From JBCBSS01 sp039819065 (GTDB lineage: Bacteria > Bacteroidota > Bacteroidia > Cytophagales > Cyclobacteriaceae): DNA of 10,316 nt. The notes under the pieces are model-generated. The model ran no database searches. It was not told where the DNA came from and saw nothing but the letters and a program-made list of their open reading frames with translations. Position numbers and translations under genes: made by a program. Every line of letters starts with the position of its first letter. The stretch's first letter is position 1. Positions 1 to 5,825 of this stretch are shown in pieces. The stretch lies in the NCBI GenBank assembly GCA_039819065.1, contig JBCBSS010000204.1, positions 1 through 10,316 of the forward strand, written 5' to 3'.

Positions 1-186
1 GGAATTATCAAATGGGTTAAAGCTGAAATGGAGTACTGGTATCAGGACCGATAGAATAGTGCTACCTAACAGATAGAAGCGGCAGAAATTAAAATTGGTC
101 TCATTCTTTAAGAAGCAATAATAGAAGGCATAAAATACCAAAAGGCAGATATTCGCTTCCAAAAGATATATTAAGTACTCCTGCAT
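1..186 (-). CDS. M56 family (BlaR1-like) membrane peptidase/antirepressor, N-terminal part only
   Basis: The minus strand from 186 to the left edge is open for 62 codons (starts MQEYLIYLLEANICLLVFYA) and continues outside the window. What is visible: two hydrophobic segments at about residues 3-27 and 38-54, separated by a short charged and aromatic stretch with FCRFYLLGS. This layout (helix, FxRFYLLGS, helix) is the usual N-terminus of Bacteroidota M56 peptidases of the BlaR1/MecR1 type. In that family a membrane-embedded zinc protease with an HExxH motif inactivates the partner BlaI repressor, and many members carry a C-terminal TonB-like domain; both parts would lie outside the window. The start codon follows the stop of the blaI-family gene after a single base, so the two are almost certainly co-transcribed and translationally coupled. 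The family call rests on the N-terminus plus the BlaI neighbour; catalytic residues cannot be seen. Confidence 0.82.
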   Translation of the reverse strand, partial: MQEYLIYLLEANICLLVFYAFYYCFLKNETNFNFCRFYLLGSTILSVLIPVLHFSFNPFDNS

Positions 187-187
187 T

Positions 188-556
188 TTACTCTTCTTTG
201 CGCTCTTCCTGTACGTGCTTTAACAGTTCCTCCATATCAATTGCGTTGATATTGTTTTCTTTCACGAAAAAAGAGACGAGCCTTTCAAAAGAGCCGCCGA
301 AGTATCTTCCCATAAAGCTTTTGAGGTAAAAGTTACTGTAGACCTCTTTCTGGATCACTGGAAAGTATTCATGTGTTTTCCCATAGGCTTTATAACCTAC
401 AAAGCCTTTCTTTTCCAGAATCCTCACAATGGTTGATACGGTGTTATAGGCAGGTTTAGGTTCCGGCATTTTTGCCAGAATATCCTTAATGAAACCTTTT
501 TCAATTTGCCAGAGAATTTGCATTATCTCATCCTCGGCTTTGGTTAATTCTTTCAT
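188..556 (-). CDS. blaI: BlaI/MecI/CopY family transcriptional repressor
   Basis: A 122-residue protein, the normal length for the family. Residues 1-70 form the winged-helix DNA-binding domain: it opens with LTKAEDEIMQILW, has the recognition-helix region PAYNTVSTIVRILEKKGFV at 35-53, and the wing with GKTHEYFP at 59-66. The C-terminal part (about 75-122, with FERLVSFFVKENN) matches the dimerisation region, which in BlaI/MecI is also where the partner M56 protease cuts. The protein is expected to bind as a dimer to dyad operators and to be released when the M56 partner, encoded immediately downstream, is activated. The promoter region 587-631 contains dyad half-sites that overlap the -33 region, fitting autorepression, and the same arrangement precedes the TonB-like gene at 747-1454. 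No beta-lactamase gene is in the window, so a beta-lactam link is not implied; in this phylum such pairs often control other envelope genes. Confidence 0.93.
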   Translation of the reverse strand: MKELTKAEDEIMQILWQIEKGFIKDILAKMPEPKPAYNTVSTIVRILEKKGFVGYKAYGKTHEYFPVIQKEVYSNFYLKSFMGRYFGGSFERLVSFFVKENNINAIDMEELLKHVQEERKEE

Positions 557-586
557 TGGGTCAATAAGTCATACGCGTTAGTGAGC

Positions 587-631
587 TAAAAATAGTAAAG
601 ATGTAGTAGTTAATCAACTAAGCAGTTAGTT
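587..631 (-). promoter_or_regulatory. Promoter and candidate BlaI operator of the blaI-M56 operon
   Basis: Read on the minus strand: three half-sites, AACTAA (631-626), TTAGTT (621-616) and AACTAC (611-606), each separated by 4 bp, so adjacent sites alternate in orientation with a 10-bp period. After 11 bp comes a -7-like box TATTTTTA (594-587), close to the Bacteroidota TAnnTTTG consensus. A TTG (617-615) lies 20 bp upstream of it, inside the operator. The box ends 30 bp before the blaI start codon. The half-sites therefore cover the -33 region, where a repressor would block RNA polymerase. The promoter at 1487-1531 has the same design, which is the main support. That BlaI is the binding protein is inference from proximity and the family habit of autoregulation. 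Confidence 0.6.
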
Positions 632-676
632 CTGTTGGAATCAAGCCCTATTCTTCTTTGGGTTACCAAAGGATAA

Positions 677-696
677 AAGGTGGCAAAAGCCACCTT
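677..696 (-). terminator. Probable terminator of the TonB-like lipoprotein gene
   Basis: A perfect inverted repeat, AAGGTGGC / GCCACCTT with a 4-base loop. On the minus strand the last stem bases and following T residues give a short CTTTTA tract. It lies about 50 bp after the stop of the TonB-like gene (747) and upstream of the blaI promoter (631), so it would separate the two transcription units. The short T-tract keeps confidence moderate. Confidence 0.6.
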
Positions 697-746
697 CATA
701 ATAGGAGTGTTGCTATTTTACGATTCATTCTAACCACACTTAACCA

Positions 747-1454
747 CTATTTAGTTTCGGGTTGTTCTCCCTTGGGGTTCAATTTGAAAGTGACTGGTAA
801 AATAAGTTTTTGTTTTACTATTCTTCCTCTTTGCCTCGCAGGGTTCCAATTAGAAGACCCCGATATCACACGGATAGCCTCCTTATCACAGCCCGCGCCA
901 ATGCCCTTGACCGTTTTTATATCGCTTAAACTTCCATCCATGTTTACAATAAATTGCACGTAGACAGCTCCTTCCACACCGCTTCTTCTCGCCTGCTCGG
1001 GGTATTGAACGTTCTGCGCTATGTATTGATAGAAAGAATTCATCCCACCTGGAGGTGTAGCGGTCTCTTCAACAATTGTAAAGACCTCATCACCAGTTTT
1101 GGTTGCTTCTGCAGCACGGTTGAGATTTTCCGTTGATTTCAATATGATACCCACCTTCTCTCGGCCTTTAAACACGTGTAAAGACACAACCGTGGCAGGG
1201 TCAAGGTCTTTGAATTCGTCCAACTTATCCTTATTGACAAGATCAGTTTCGACATATGTGAATTTTTCGTCGGGAAACTCAATTTCAAGAGTTTTCATTT
1301 CCTCTGAAATATCCTTGGGCAGATCCACGACAGTTTGTAATTCGGCTTCGGCCACTTCTTCCATTACCTGATCCTGGCAAGCGGAAATAAGGACTACTAA
1401 TATTACTATATGAGCAACCCTCGACATTTTTAATGTGTTAATGACAGATTTCAT
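747..1454 (-). CDS. Lipoprotein with TonB C-terminal domain (energy transducer TonB-like)
   Basis: A 235-residue protein. Residues 1-25 are a lipoprotein signal with lipobox ISAC and the lipidated cysteine at 26 (Q at +2). Residues 30-135 are acidic and unassigned. Residues about 138-227 match the TonB_C domain: YPEQARRSGVEG at 151-162, VQFIVNMDGSLSDI at 166-179, an EAIRVI helix near 192-197, W203 with NPARQRG, and the closing strand LILPVTFKL. Classical TonB spans the inner membrane and contacts TonB-dependent receptors across the periplasm; here the anchor is a lipid instead of a transmembrane helix, so energy coupling through ExbB/ExbD is doubtful. In Bacteroidota similar TonB_C modules are often fused to M56 peptidases, and here a BlaI/M56 pair lies just downstream on the same strand with an equivalent promoter. 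A role as sensor or partner in that system is inference. An in-frame ATG at codon 10 is an alternative start that would still leave a usable signal peptide. Confidence 0.85.
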   Translation of the reverse strand: MKSVINTLKMSRVAHIVILVVLISACQDQVMEEVAEAELQTVVDLPKDISEEMKTLEIEFPDEKFTYVETDLVNKDKLDEFKDLDPATVVSLHVFKGREKVGIILKSTENLNRAAEATKTGDEVFTIVEETATPPGGMNSFYQYIAQNVQYPEQARRSGVEGAVYVQFIVNMDGSLSDIKTVKGIGAGCDKEAIRVISGSSNWNPARQRGRIVKQKLILPVTFKLNPKGEQPETK

Positions 1455-1486
1455 AATCGTTTTAGGTTTTGTAATGACTTGATGCC

Positions 1487-1531
1487 CAAATGTATGACTA
1501 TTGGATTAGTTTTAAAACTAAAATATTAGTT
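1487..1531 (-). promoter_or_regulatory. Promoter and candidate BlaI operator of the TonB-like gene
   Basis: Read on the minus strand: half-sites AACTAA (1531-1526), TTAGTT (1521-1516) and AACTAA (1511-1506) with 4-bp spacers. The last two form a perfect 16-bp palindrome at 1506-1521. Eleven bases later comes a perfect TAnnTTTG box, TACATTTG (1494-1487), and the ATG follows 32 bp after it. Half-site sequence, spacing and distance to the box match the blaI promoter (17 of 18 half-site positions identical, same 11-bp gap), while the spacers differ. That pattern points to a protein-binding site shared by both promoters. Confidence 0.62.
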
Positions 1532-1608
1532 ATAATACAAAATTGTTTGTAAAGTATTGATTTTCAGTACATTTATTGATGTTAAATATTGACGGGTAGG
1601 ATAGGTCT

Positions 1609-1663
1609 TGTCAGTAAATCATCAGCTATTTATGGAATAGCTATAAGGATATGAATACTGACA
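1609..1663. repeat. Nested inverted repeat in the gap between the DUF4159 and TonB-like genes
   Basis: An outer 8-bp pair, TGTCAGTA (1609-1616) and TACTGACA (1656-1663), encloses an inner 7-bp pair, AGCTATT (1624-1630) and AATAGCT (1636-1642), with a 5-base loop. Both pairs are perfect. It lies about 65 bp downstream of the DUF4159 stop on the minus strand and about 80 bp upstream of the TonB-like operator. There is no T-tract on either strand, so it is not a standard intrinsic terminator. It may be an mRNA 3'-end structure or a protein-binding site. The rest of the 272-bp gap shows no gene. Confidence 0.4.
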
Positions 1664-1726
1664 TGTTCTGTGGCTGCAACAAGTTTACATTAAATAGGTG
1701 CCATCGCTGCTTTGAACTAATGATGT

Positions 1727-2413
1727 TTAATCTTGTGTAAAACAGAAAGAGATAATGTTGGCGCCCATCCTCAAAGCCAACTGCCTAACCTCCTCAGGGT
1801 CATTATGTATGGATTGGTCTTCCCAGCCATCTCCCAAGTCTGATTCAAACGAGTAGAAGCAAACCAAACGACCTTCGAAAATGAGCCCAAGGCCTTGGGC
1901 TGATTGTCCATCATGTTCATGGATTTTTGGTAATCCTTTATTAAAGTCGAATTTTTGATGATAAATAGGGTGATCAAAGGGTAATTCGACAAACTCTAGT
2001 TCGGGAAAGACCTTTTTCATCTCCAGTCTGATGAATTTATCCAACCCATAATTATCATCGATATGAAGAAAACCTCCCGCTATTAAATATTTCCTCAAGT
2101 TTTCGGCGTCGCTGTCTGAGAAGACTACATTGCCGTGGCCGGTCATGTGTAAATAAGGGTATAAGAATAATTCTGAACTACCGACGTCGATTATATCCTC
2201 TTCATCATTGAGTCGCATATTTAATTGTCGATTGCAAAACTCTATTAAATTGGGTAATGAGGTTTGGTTAGAATACCAATCACCACCGCCATCATATTTA
2301 AGACGCGCAATTTTTAGTGGGCCTTGAGCTATAGCCTGGCTACTTACTAGCAATAGAGTTATATAGAGTATGATTCTCAACTTCCGATCGTTTAAGCGTG
2401 TTATTGTTCTCAT
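1727..2413 (-). CDS. DUF4159 domain protein with signal peptide
   Basis: A 228-residue protein. Residues 10-30 are a signal peptide ending SQAIAQ, with probable cleavage after Ala29. The rest matches DUF4159: IARLKYDGGGDWYSN (35-49), the SLPNLIEFCN segment (52-61), YPYLHMTGHGNVVFSD (85-100), the AGGFLHIDDNYG block (112-123), KVFPELEFVELPFDHPIYH (134-152), KIHEHDG (163-169) and the DLGDGWEDQ...HNDPEEVRQ block (192-211). Members in Bacteroidota are single-domain exported proteins of about this length. Fold comparisons place the domain near glutamine-amidotransferase-like folds, but no activity is established to my knowledge. The conserved acidic and histidine positions (HIDD, HEHDG) are visible here. 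It follows the M23 gene after 15 bp on the same strand, so the two probably share a transcript. Confidence 0.9.
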   Translation of the reverse strand: MRTITRLNDRKLRIILYITLLLVSSQAIAQGPLKIARLKYDGGGDWYSNQTSLPNLIEFCNRQLNMRLNDEEDIIDVGSSELFLYPYLHMTGHGNVVFSDSDAENLRKYLIAGGFLHIDDNYGLDKFIRLEMKKVFPELEFVELPFDHPIYHQKFDFNKGLPKIHEHDGQSAQGLGLIFEGRLVCFYSFESDLGDGWEDQSIHNDPEEVRQLALRMGANIISFCFTQD

Positions 2414-2428
2414 TCTACCATTAGAATT

Positions 2429-3133
2429 CTACGTGTCCAATTTGCTTATGTTCAGTATCAGATTAGGATCCGGACACATTTTCAAATATTCATCAGCCTG
2501 CGACTTGTGGCATACACCAGGGAAATCTCCCCAATGGTCCTTCATATCGGTTAACAATTGAAAGTGCAAATGCGGAGGCCAATGAACATTTTCATGATAA
2601 CTTCCTAAAGTAGCGATTTGTTGTCCCTTATCTACTTTATCCCCCACATTTTTGCCAATGAGAGAAGCCTTACTGAGATGCCCATATAAGGTATAGAAAG
2701 TAAGGCCTTCAAGATTATGTTGTAAAATCAGAGTAGGGCCGTAGTCTCCGTGATTGTCGTTATCCTTAAAACTATGGATAACTCCTTTCATAGGGGCATA
2801 TACTGAAGTACCGGCCTCTGTCCAGATATCAATACCTAAATGTACAGTTCGAGCAGATTCTCCACCAAATAATGCACTTAGCTTGTAGACTATTCTATCT
2901 TCACCATATCCTCCCATGCCTATACGGCAATTGTTTTCTGTAATGCTCTCATTGATGAAACCACAAAATGTTGTCTCATCATTAACGTCAACCTTGGCAA
3001 GTCTCTCATTCGCAGCTGTCAAATCAAAGATATGAATGTCGTCTTCATCAACCCCCCATTCAACTACAGGATGAAAAGCCTTCCTTAACTCCATGAGTTG
3101 AGATATGAGTACATCAGTATCGTATTTACTCAT
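2429..3133 (-). CDS. M23 (LytM-type) metallopeptidase family protein without a signal peptide
   Basis: A 234-residue protein. Residues about 93-195 form an M23/LytM fold: HLGID at 98-102 (HxxxD, zinc ligands H98 and D102), YGHLS at 150-154 (H152), and WPPHLHFQ at 185-192 (catalytic H188, zinc ligand H190). All five expected metal and catalytic residues are present. Residues 1-90 include a family-specific lead (LTAANERL at 38-45, IGMGGYGEDR at 71-80), and the tail has GDFPGVC and CPDPNLIL. M23 enzymes normally cut peptide cross-bridges of peptidoglycan outside the cytoplasm, but this protein starts MSKYDTDVLI with no signal peptide or membrane helix. Related M23 domains occur inside large fusions with an APH-like kinase and a class III aminotransferase (recalled family knowledge), suggesting a cytoplasmic job other than cell-wall lysis. 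It is probably first in a two-gene unit with the DUF4159 gene. Confidence 0.85.
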   Translation of the reverse strand: MSKYDTDVLISQLMELRKAFHPVVEWGVDEDDIHIFDLTAANERLAKVDVNDETTFCGFINESITENNCRIGMGGYGEDRIVYKLSALFGGESARTVHLGIDIWTEAGTSVYAPMKGVIHSFKDNDNHGDYGPTLILQHNLEGLTFYTLYGHLSKASLIGKNVGDKVDKGQQIATLGSYHENVHWPPHLHFQLLTDMKDHWGDFPGVCHKSQADEYLKMCPDPNLILNISKLDT

Positions 3134-3165
3134 TTAGTGCAGTTGTTTTCTGATCGATTGATAAT

Positions 3166-3253
3166 AAAAATGAATTTTTGTTGCCAGTTAAATATCTGAT
3201 AATCAATTGGTTGAAATTTCATTCTCTCTTTGAGTCAAAAAAAATGAATTTTT
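3166..3253. repeat. Two copies of a 14-bp AT-rich sequence in the divergent intergenic region
   Basis: AAAAATGAATTTTT occurs at 3166-3179 and again at 3240-3253, 74 bp apart, between the divergent M23 gene (start 3133) and the lipoprotein gene (start 3319). Each copy is nearly palindromic. No convincing TTG/TAnnTTTG pair was found on either strand in this 185-bp gap. The repeat may be a regulatory site or simply AT-rich chance. Confidence 0.3.
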
Positions 3254-3318
3254 TTCTCCTTCCCATTAAACCTTCAAACCTATTGTTCATCTAAGGAACA
3301 AACAAAACAAAAAACATA

Positions 3319-4206
3319 ATGAATTCTGACACCAAAATTTTTATATCCATGAAAAAAGGAATCTTTCAGTTGGCTGTTATTGCTTTGATTGGCTTGGGTG
3401 CATGTACAGAAGATGGTGAAGACCTATCATTCGTAGATGCTACCTTAGATGTAACAAATACAGAAGGAACATTTGACCTTTCCACTAATGAGTTTGAGGA
3501 AGTTGAGTTAGAAGCGGATGAGTTTATTTTCGATGGCGCTAATACTGGCGGAAGACTAGAGAATGACGGTATTATTAGTTGTGCCACTCGTACGCTCGAT
3601 ACGCTAGAGAATGGCGCTCGTAGACTGACTTTGGATTTTGGTGACGGTTGTGAAGGTCCTAATGGTCGCTTAAGAACAGGTCAAGTGGTTATCACTGCTA
3701 CCGGCAGAAGGTTCGTTCCTGGTTCAGTAATCACTACTCAATTGATTAACTATACTGTAAATGGTATAGGCATAGAAGGAACTCGAACACTGACCAATAC
3801 TACTTCTGATGTAAGAGACACTGTTACTTTCAATGTACAACTTGAGGGTGGCCGTATTACTTGGGAAGATGGTACCACAGCGACACGTGAGGTCAACAGA
3901 ACCAGAAGGTGGGTCAGAAATCTTAACCCTTTGACTGATCAATTATGGGTAGACGGAACGGCAAGCGGTACGAATAGAAGCGGTGTGAGCTATGAAATGG
4001 AAATCACCTCAACATTGAAATTCAGAAGAGCATGCACCATTCAGAGAATATTTATTCCTGTGGAAGGTGTAAAAATGATAACTACCGACAATAGAACGTT
4101 CGAATTGGATTATGGAGACGGTTCATGTGATAATGATGTGACTGTACGTTCAAACGGTAATGAAGAAACTATAACCGTTGACTTTAGGAGAAGAAGGAGA
4201 GGTTAG
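3319..4206 (+). CDS. Predicted lipoprotein of unknown function with two Cys...DxGDGxC modules
   Basis: A 295-residue protein from the first ATG. A second in-frame ATG at 3349 (codon 11) begins MKKGIFQLAVIALIGLGAC, a textbook lipoprotein signal with lipobox LGAC, and may be the true start; the first ATG has the better A-rich leader (AACAAAAAACATA). Lipidation would be at Cys29 (Cys19 from the second start). The mature part begins with an acidic stretch to about residue 75. It then shows two similar modules, Cys88 followed by LTLDFGDGC (103-111) and Cys239 followed by FELDYGDGSC (261-270), so four cysteines could form two disulfides. Between them are beta-rich, Thr-rich segments (NYTVNGIGIEGTRTLTN, GTASGTNRSGVSYE). 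The protein ends in five arginines and a glycine. Similar lipoproteins are widespread in Bacteroidota as far as I recall, but I know no assigned function. It is monocistronic: divergent from the M23 gene and followed by a strong terminator. Confidence 0.8.
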   Translation: MNSDTKIFISMKKGIFQLAVIALIGLGACTEDGEDLSFVDATLDVTNTEGTFDLSTNEFEEVELEADEFIFDGANTGGRLENDGIISCATRTLDTLENGARRLTLDFGDGCEGPNGRLRTGQVVITATGRRFVPGSVITTQLINYTVNGIGIEGTRTLTNTTSDVRDTVTFNVQLEGGRITWEDGTTATREVNRTRRWVRNLNPLTDQLWVDGTASGTNRSGVSYEMEITSTLKFRRACTIQRIFIPVEGVKMITTDNRTFELDYGDGSCDNDVTVRSNGNEETITVDFRRRRRG

Positions 4207-4231
4207 TAGTATATGTTGTAATTTGGATGGA

Positions 4232-4255
4232 AAGCCCGGGAAACCGGGCTTTTTT
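4232..4255 (+). terminator. Strong Rho-independent terminator after the lipoprotein gene
   Basis: Stem AAGCCCGG / CCGGGCTT (8 bp, GC-rich) with a GAAA tetraloop, running directly into six T residues. It begins 26 bp after the lipoprotein stop codon and lies upstream of the holA promoter, so holA needs its own promoter. Confidence 0.92.
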
Positions 4256-4273
4256 ATTTCGTATGCTTCCACC

Positions 4274-4323
4274 TTGTACCTAATGTAATTCAAGTTTAAT
4301 TTCGAGTACGTATAATATACTCG
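4274..4323 (+). promoter_or_regulatory. holA promoter with a dyad over the likely start point
   Basis: TTG (4274-4276), a 20-bp spacer, then TAATTTCG (4297-4304), one mismatch from TAnnTTTG. Transcription would start near 4310, giving a leader of about 25 bases. An inverted repeat, CGAGTA (4303-4308) / TACTCG (4318-4323), overlaps the end of the box and the predicted start point. It could be an operator or a short 5' hairpin; no regulator is suggested by the sequence. Confidence 0.5.
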
Positions 4324-4333
4324 TCAAGCAATT

Positions 4334-5356
4334 ATGGCTAATACTCCTGAGAGCGTAATTAGTGCGCTTAAGTCCAACAAATACTCACCAGTTTACTTTC
4401 TGCAAGGAGATGAGCCCTACTACATTGATTTAATTTCCGATTACATCGAGCAGCACGCCCTCAATGAAACTGAAAAAGGTTTCAATCAAACGATCGTGTA
4501 TGGAAAGGATGTCCAAGTCAATGCTGTTCTTACTCACGCCAAGCGCTTTCCTATGATGTCAGAGCGTCAGGTAGTAATCGTTAAAGAAGCTCAGGATATT
4601 TCGGATTTGAACAAGGAGGTCGGGCAGAAGATGTTGATCGATTACCTCAACAATCCGGTGCCTTCCACAATTTTGGTCTTTTGCCATAAGTACAAAGCCC
4701 TGGATAAGAGGAAGGCATTGGCTAAGGTCGTAGACAAGCAAGCGGTTCTTGTTAGCTCCAAAAAACTATACGATAATCAGGTGCCTGATTGGGTTACCAC
4801 CTATATGGATTCAAAGGGTTTCCCAATTGATCCCAAAGCCAGACAACTGTTGGCAGATTATATAGGTAACGATCTGGAGCGACTGTCCAATGAAATTGAT
4901 AAAATGCTGATCAATTTCACCGAAAAAGTAACTATTGACAGCCAGTCTATTCAAAAATACATTGGTATCAGTAAGGATTACAATGTATTTGAACTCCAAA
5001 AAGCTCTTGGTACGAAGAACGTAATTAAGGCTAATCAGATAGTTAATTATTTCGTGGCTAACCCCAAAAAGAACCCAATTATCCCTATCATCGCGGTTTT
5101 ATACTCATTCTACAGTAAACTGCTTATTGCCTACCATGCCAAGGATAAATCTGAAAAAAACCTAGCCTCTCAGTTAAAGGTAAGTCCCTATTTTGTCAAA
5201 GATTACTTACAAGCAATGCGTTATTATACGTTATCACAGGTAATCCAAAATATTTCAAGTGTGGCAGATGCCGACCTTAAATCGAAAGGTGTGAATAGTG
5301 GTAGCGCTGATGATGGCCAGTTGCTTAAGGAATTGATCTTCAGGTTGCTGCACTAG
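4334..5356 (+). CDS. holA: DNA polymerase III subunit delta
   Basis: A 340-residue protein, the usual length for HolA. Delta is the clamp-loader subunit that opens the beta sliding clamp as part of the complex with delta-prime and gamma/tau, and acts in the cytoplasm at the replisome. Visible family features: YFLQGDEPYYID at 21-32, where an AAA+ ATPase would carry a P-loop (delta keeps the fold but not the Walker motif); AVLTHAKRFPMMSERQVVIVKEA around 64-86, which includes the clamp-contacting region; LVFCHK at 114-119; and the domain II/III segment with ADYIGNDLERLSNEIDKM near 174-191, typical of HolA. The C-terminal domain with DYNVFELQKALG and PIIPIIAVLYSFYSKLL is also characteristic. It is preceded by its own promoter. 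No operon partner follows within 500 bp, so it appears to be a single-gene unit. Confidence 0.93.
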   Translation: MANTPESVISALKSNKYSPVYFLQGDEPYYIDLISDYIEQHALNETEKGFNQTIVYGKDVQVNAVLTHAKRFPMMSERQVVIVKEAQDISDLNKEVGQKMLIDYLNNPVPSTILVFCHKYKALDKRKALAKVVDKQAVLVSSKKLYDNQVPDWVTTYMDSKGFPIDPKARQLLADYIGNDLERLSNEIDKMLINFTEKVTIDSQSIQKYIGISKDYNVFELQKALGTKNVIKANQIVNYFVANPKKNPIIPIIAVLYSFYSKLLIAYHAKDKSEKNLASQLKVSPYFVKDYLQAMRYYTLSQVIQNISSVADADLKSKGVNSGSADDGQLLKELIFRLLH

Positions 5357-5414
5357 CAGTTCCTTCTTAAAAACCGCTCATACGCCGGAAATCATTATAT
5401 TTGAATCCACAGTG

Positions 5415-5503
5415 GCGATTTATCGTTTTTTTGAATAGCCTTAAAGCATAAACAAAACGCCTTAAAAGCAAATCAAGGCCTTTTTCATATTATTCAAAAT
5501 CGC
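5415..5503. repeat. Interrupted long dyad enclosing a weak terminator-like hairpin
   Basis: The outer arms are GCGAT (5415-5419) with ATCGC (5499-5503), and just inside them TTTTGAATA (5429-5437) with TATTCAAAA (5491-5499). The left arm has about 9 extra bases between its two parts. Inside lies GCCTT (5459-5463) / AAGGC (5475-5479) followed by CTTTTT (5480-5485), which could end holA transcription. Two similar segments, GCCTTAAAGC and GCCTTAAAAGC, occur at 5438 and 5459. The whole block could be a small structured RNA, a folded 3' end of the holA mRNA, or a short repeat element. Confidence 0.35.
5459..5485 (+). terminator. Weak candidate terminator for holA
   Basis: A 5-bp stem, GCCTT / AAGGC, with an 11-base loop, followed by C and five T residues, about 100 bp after the holA stop. 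The stem is short, so this is a tentative call. No better terminator is visible between holA and the Xre gene. Confidence 0.4.
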
Positions 5504-5825
5504 TATCTTGGATGCTTGTAGTACTCTACATCGCGTTGTTCATGGTGATGGAATACATAGCTACAAAGTTATTATTGACAGGCCGACATACTGAATGTTG
5601 GGGAAACGCGTTTTTTACCACACTAAAGTAATTAAGCTAATTATCGCTGGTTTTGTCAATTGATAACAATTTCTACAGCTAGTGTCTTTCATTCTTAGTT
5701 CTTTTTTTAACATTAATATAAAAACGTAATACAAATAAGATATTATTTGTCAAAATAGTTGAAATAATTAATGAGATATTTAAATTTTGGGGACAAAAAA
5801 TATCTAAGATAAAGAACTGAGTCTG

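Noticed and set aside
731..750. Imperfect tandem repeat TAACCACACT / TAACCACTAT after the TonB-like gene
   Set aside because: Two short imperfect units overlapping the stop codon are too weak to mean anything.
658..1371. Plus-strand reading frames opposite the TonB-like lipoprotein gene
   Set aside because: They are antisense shadows; the minus-strand frame has a lipobox, a TonB_C domain and a matching promoter.
1771..1992. A minus-strand reading frame inside the DUF4159 gene
   Set aside because: It lies in another frame of a well-conserved domain and has no features of its own.
2422..2431. Palindrome TAGAATTCTA over the M23 stop codon, shared in its core with ATAGAATTCTAT at 7165-7176
   Set aside because: Ten to twelve base AT-rich palindromes of this kind are expected by chance in 10 kb, and the two contexts have nothing else in common.
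5512..5631. A 39-codon reading frame with a hydrophobic start, between holA and the Xre gene
   Set aside because: It is short, has no clear leader signal or recognisable family, and the opposite strand is similarly open over part of it. It cannot be told from chance.
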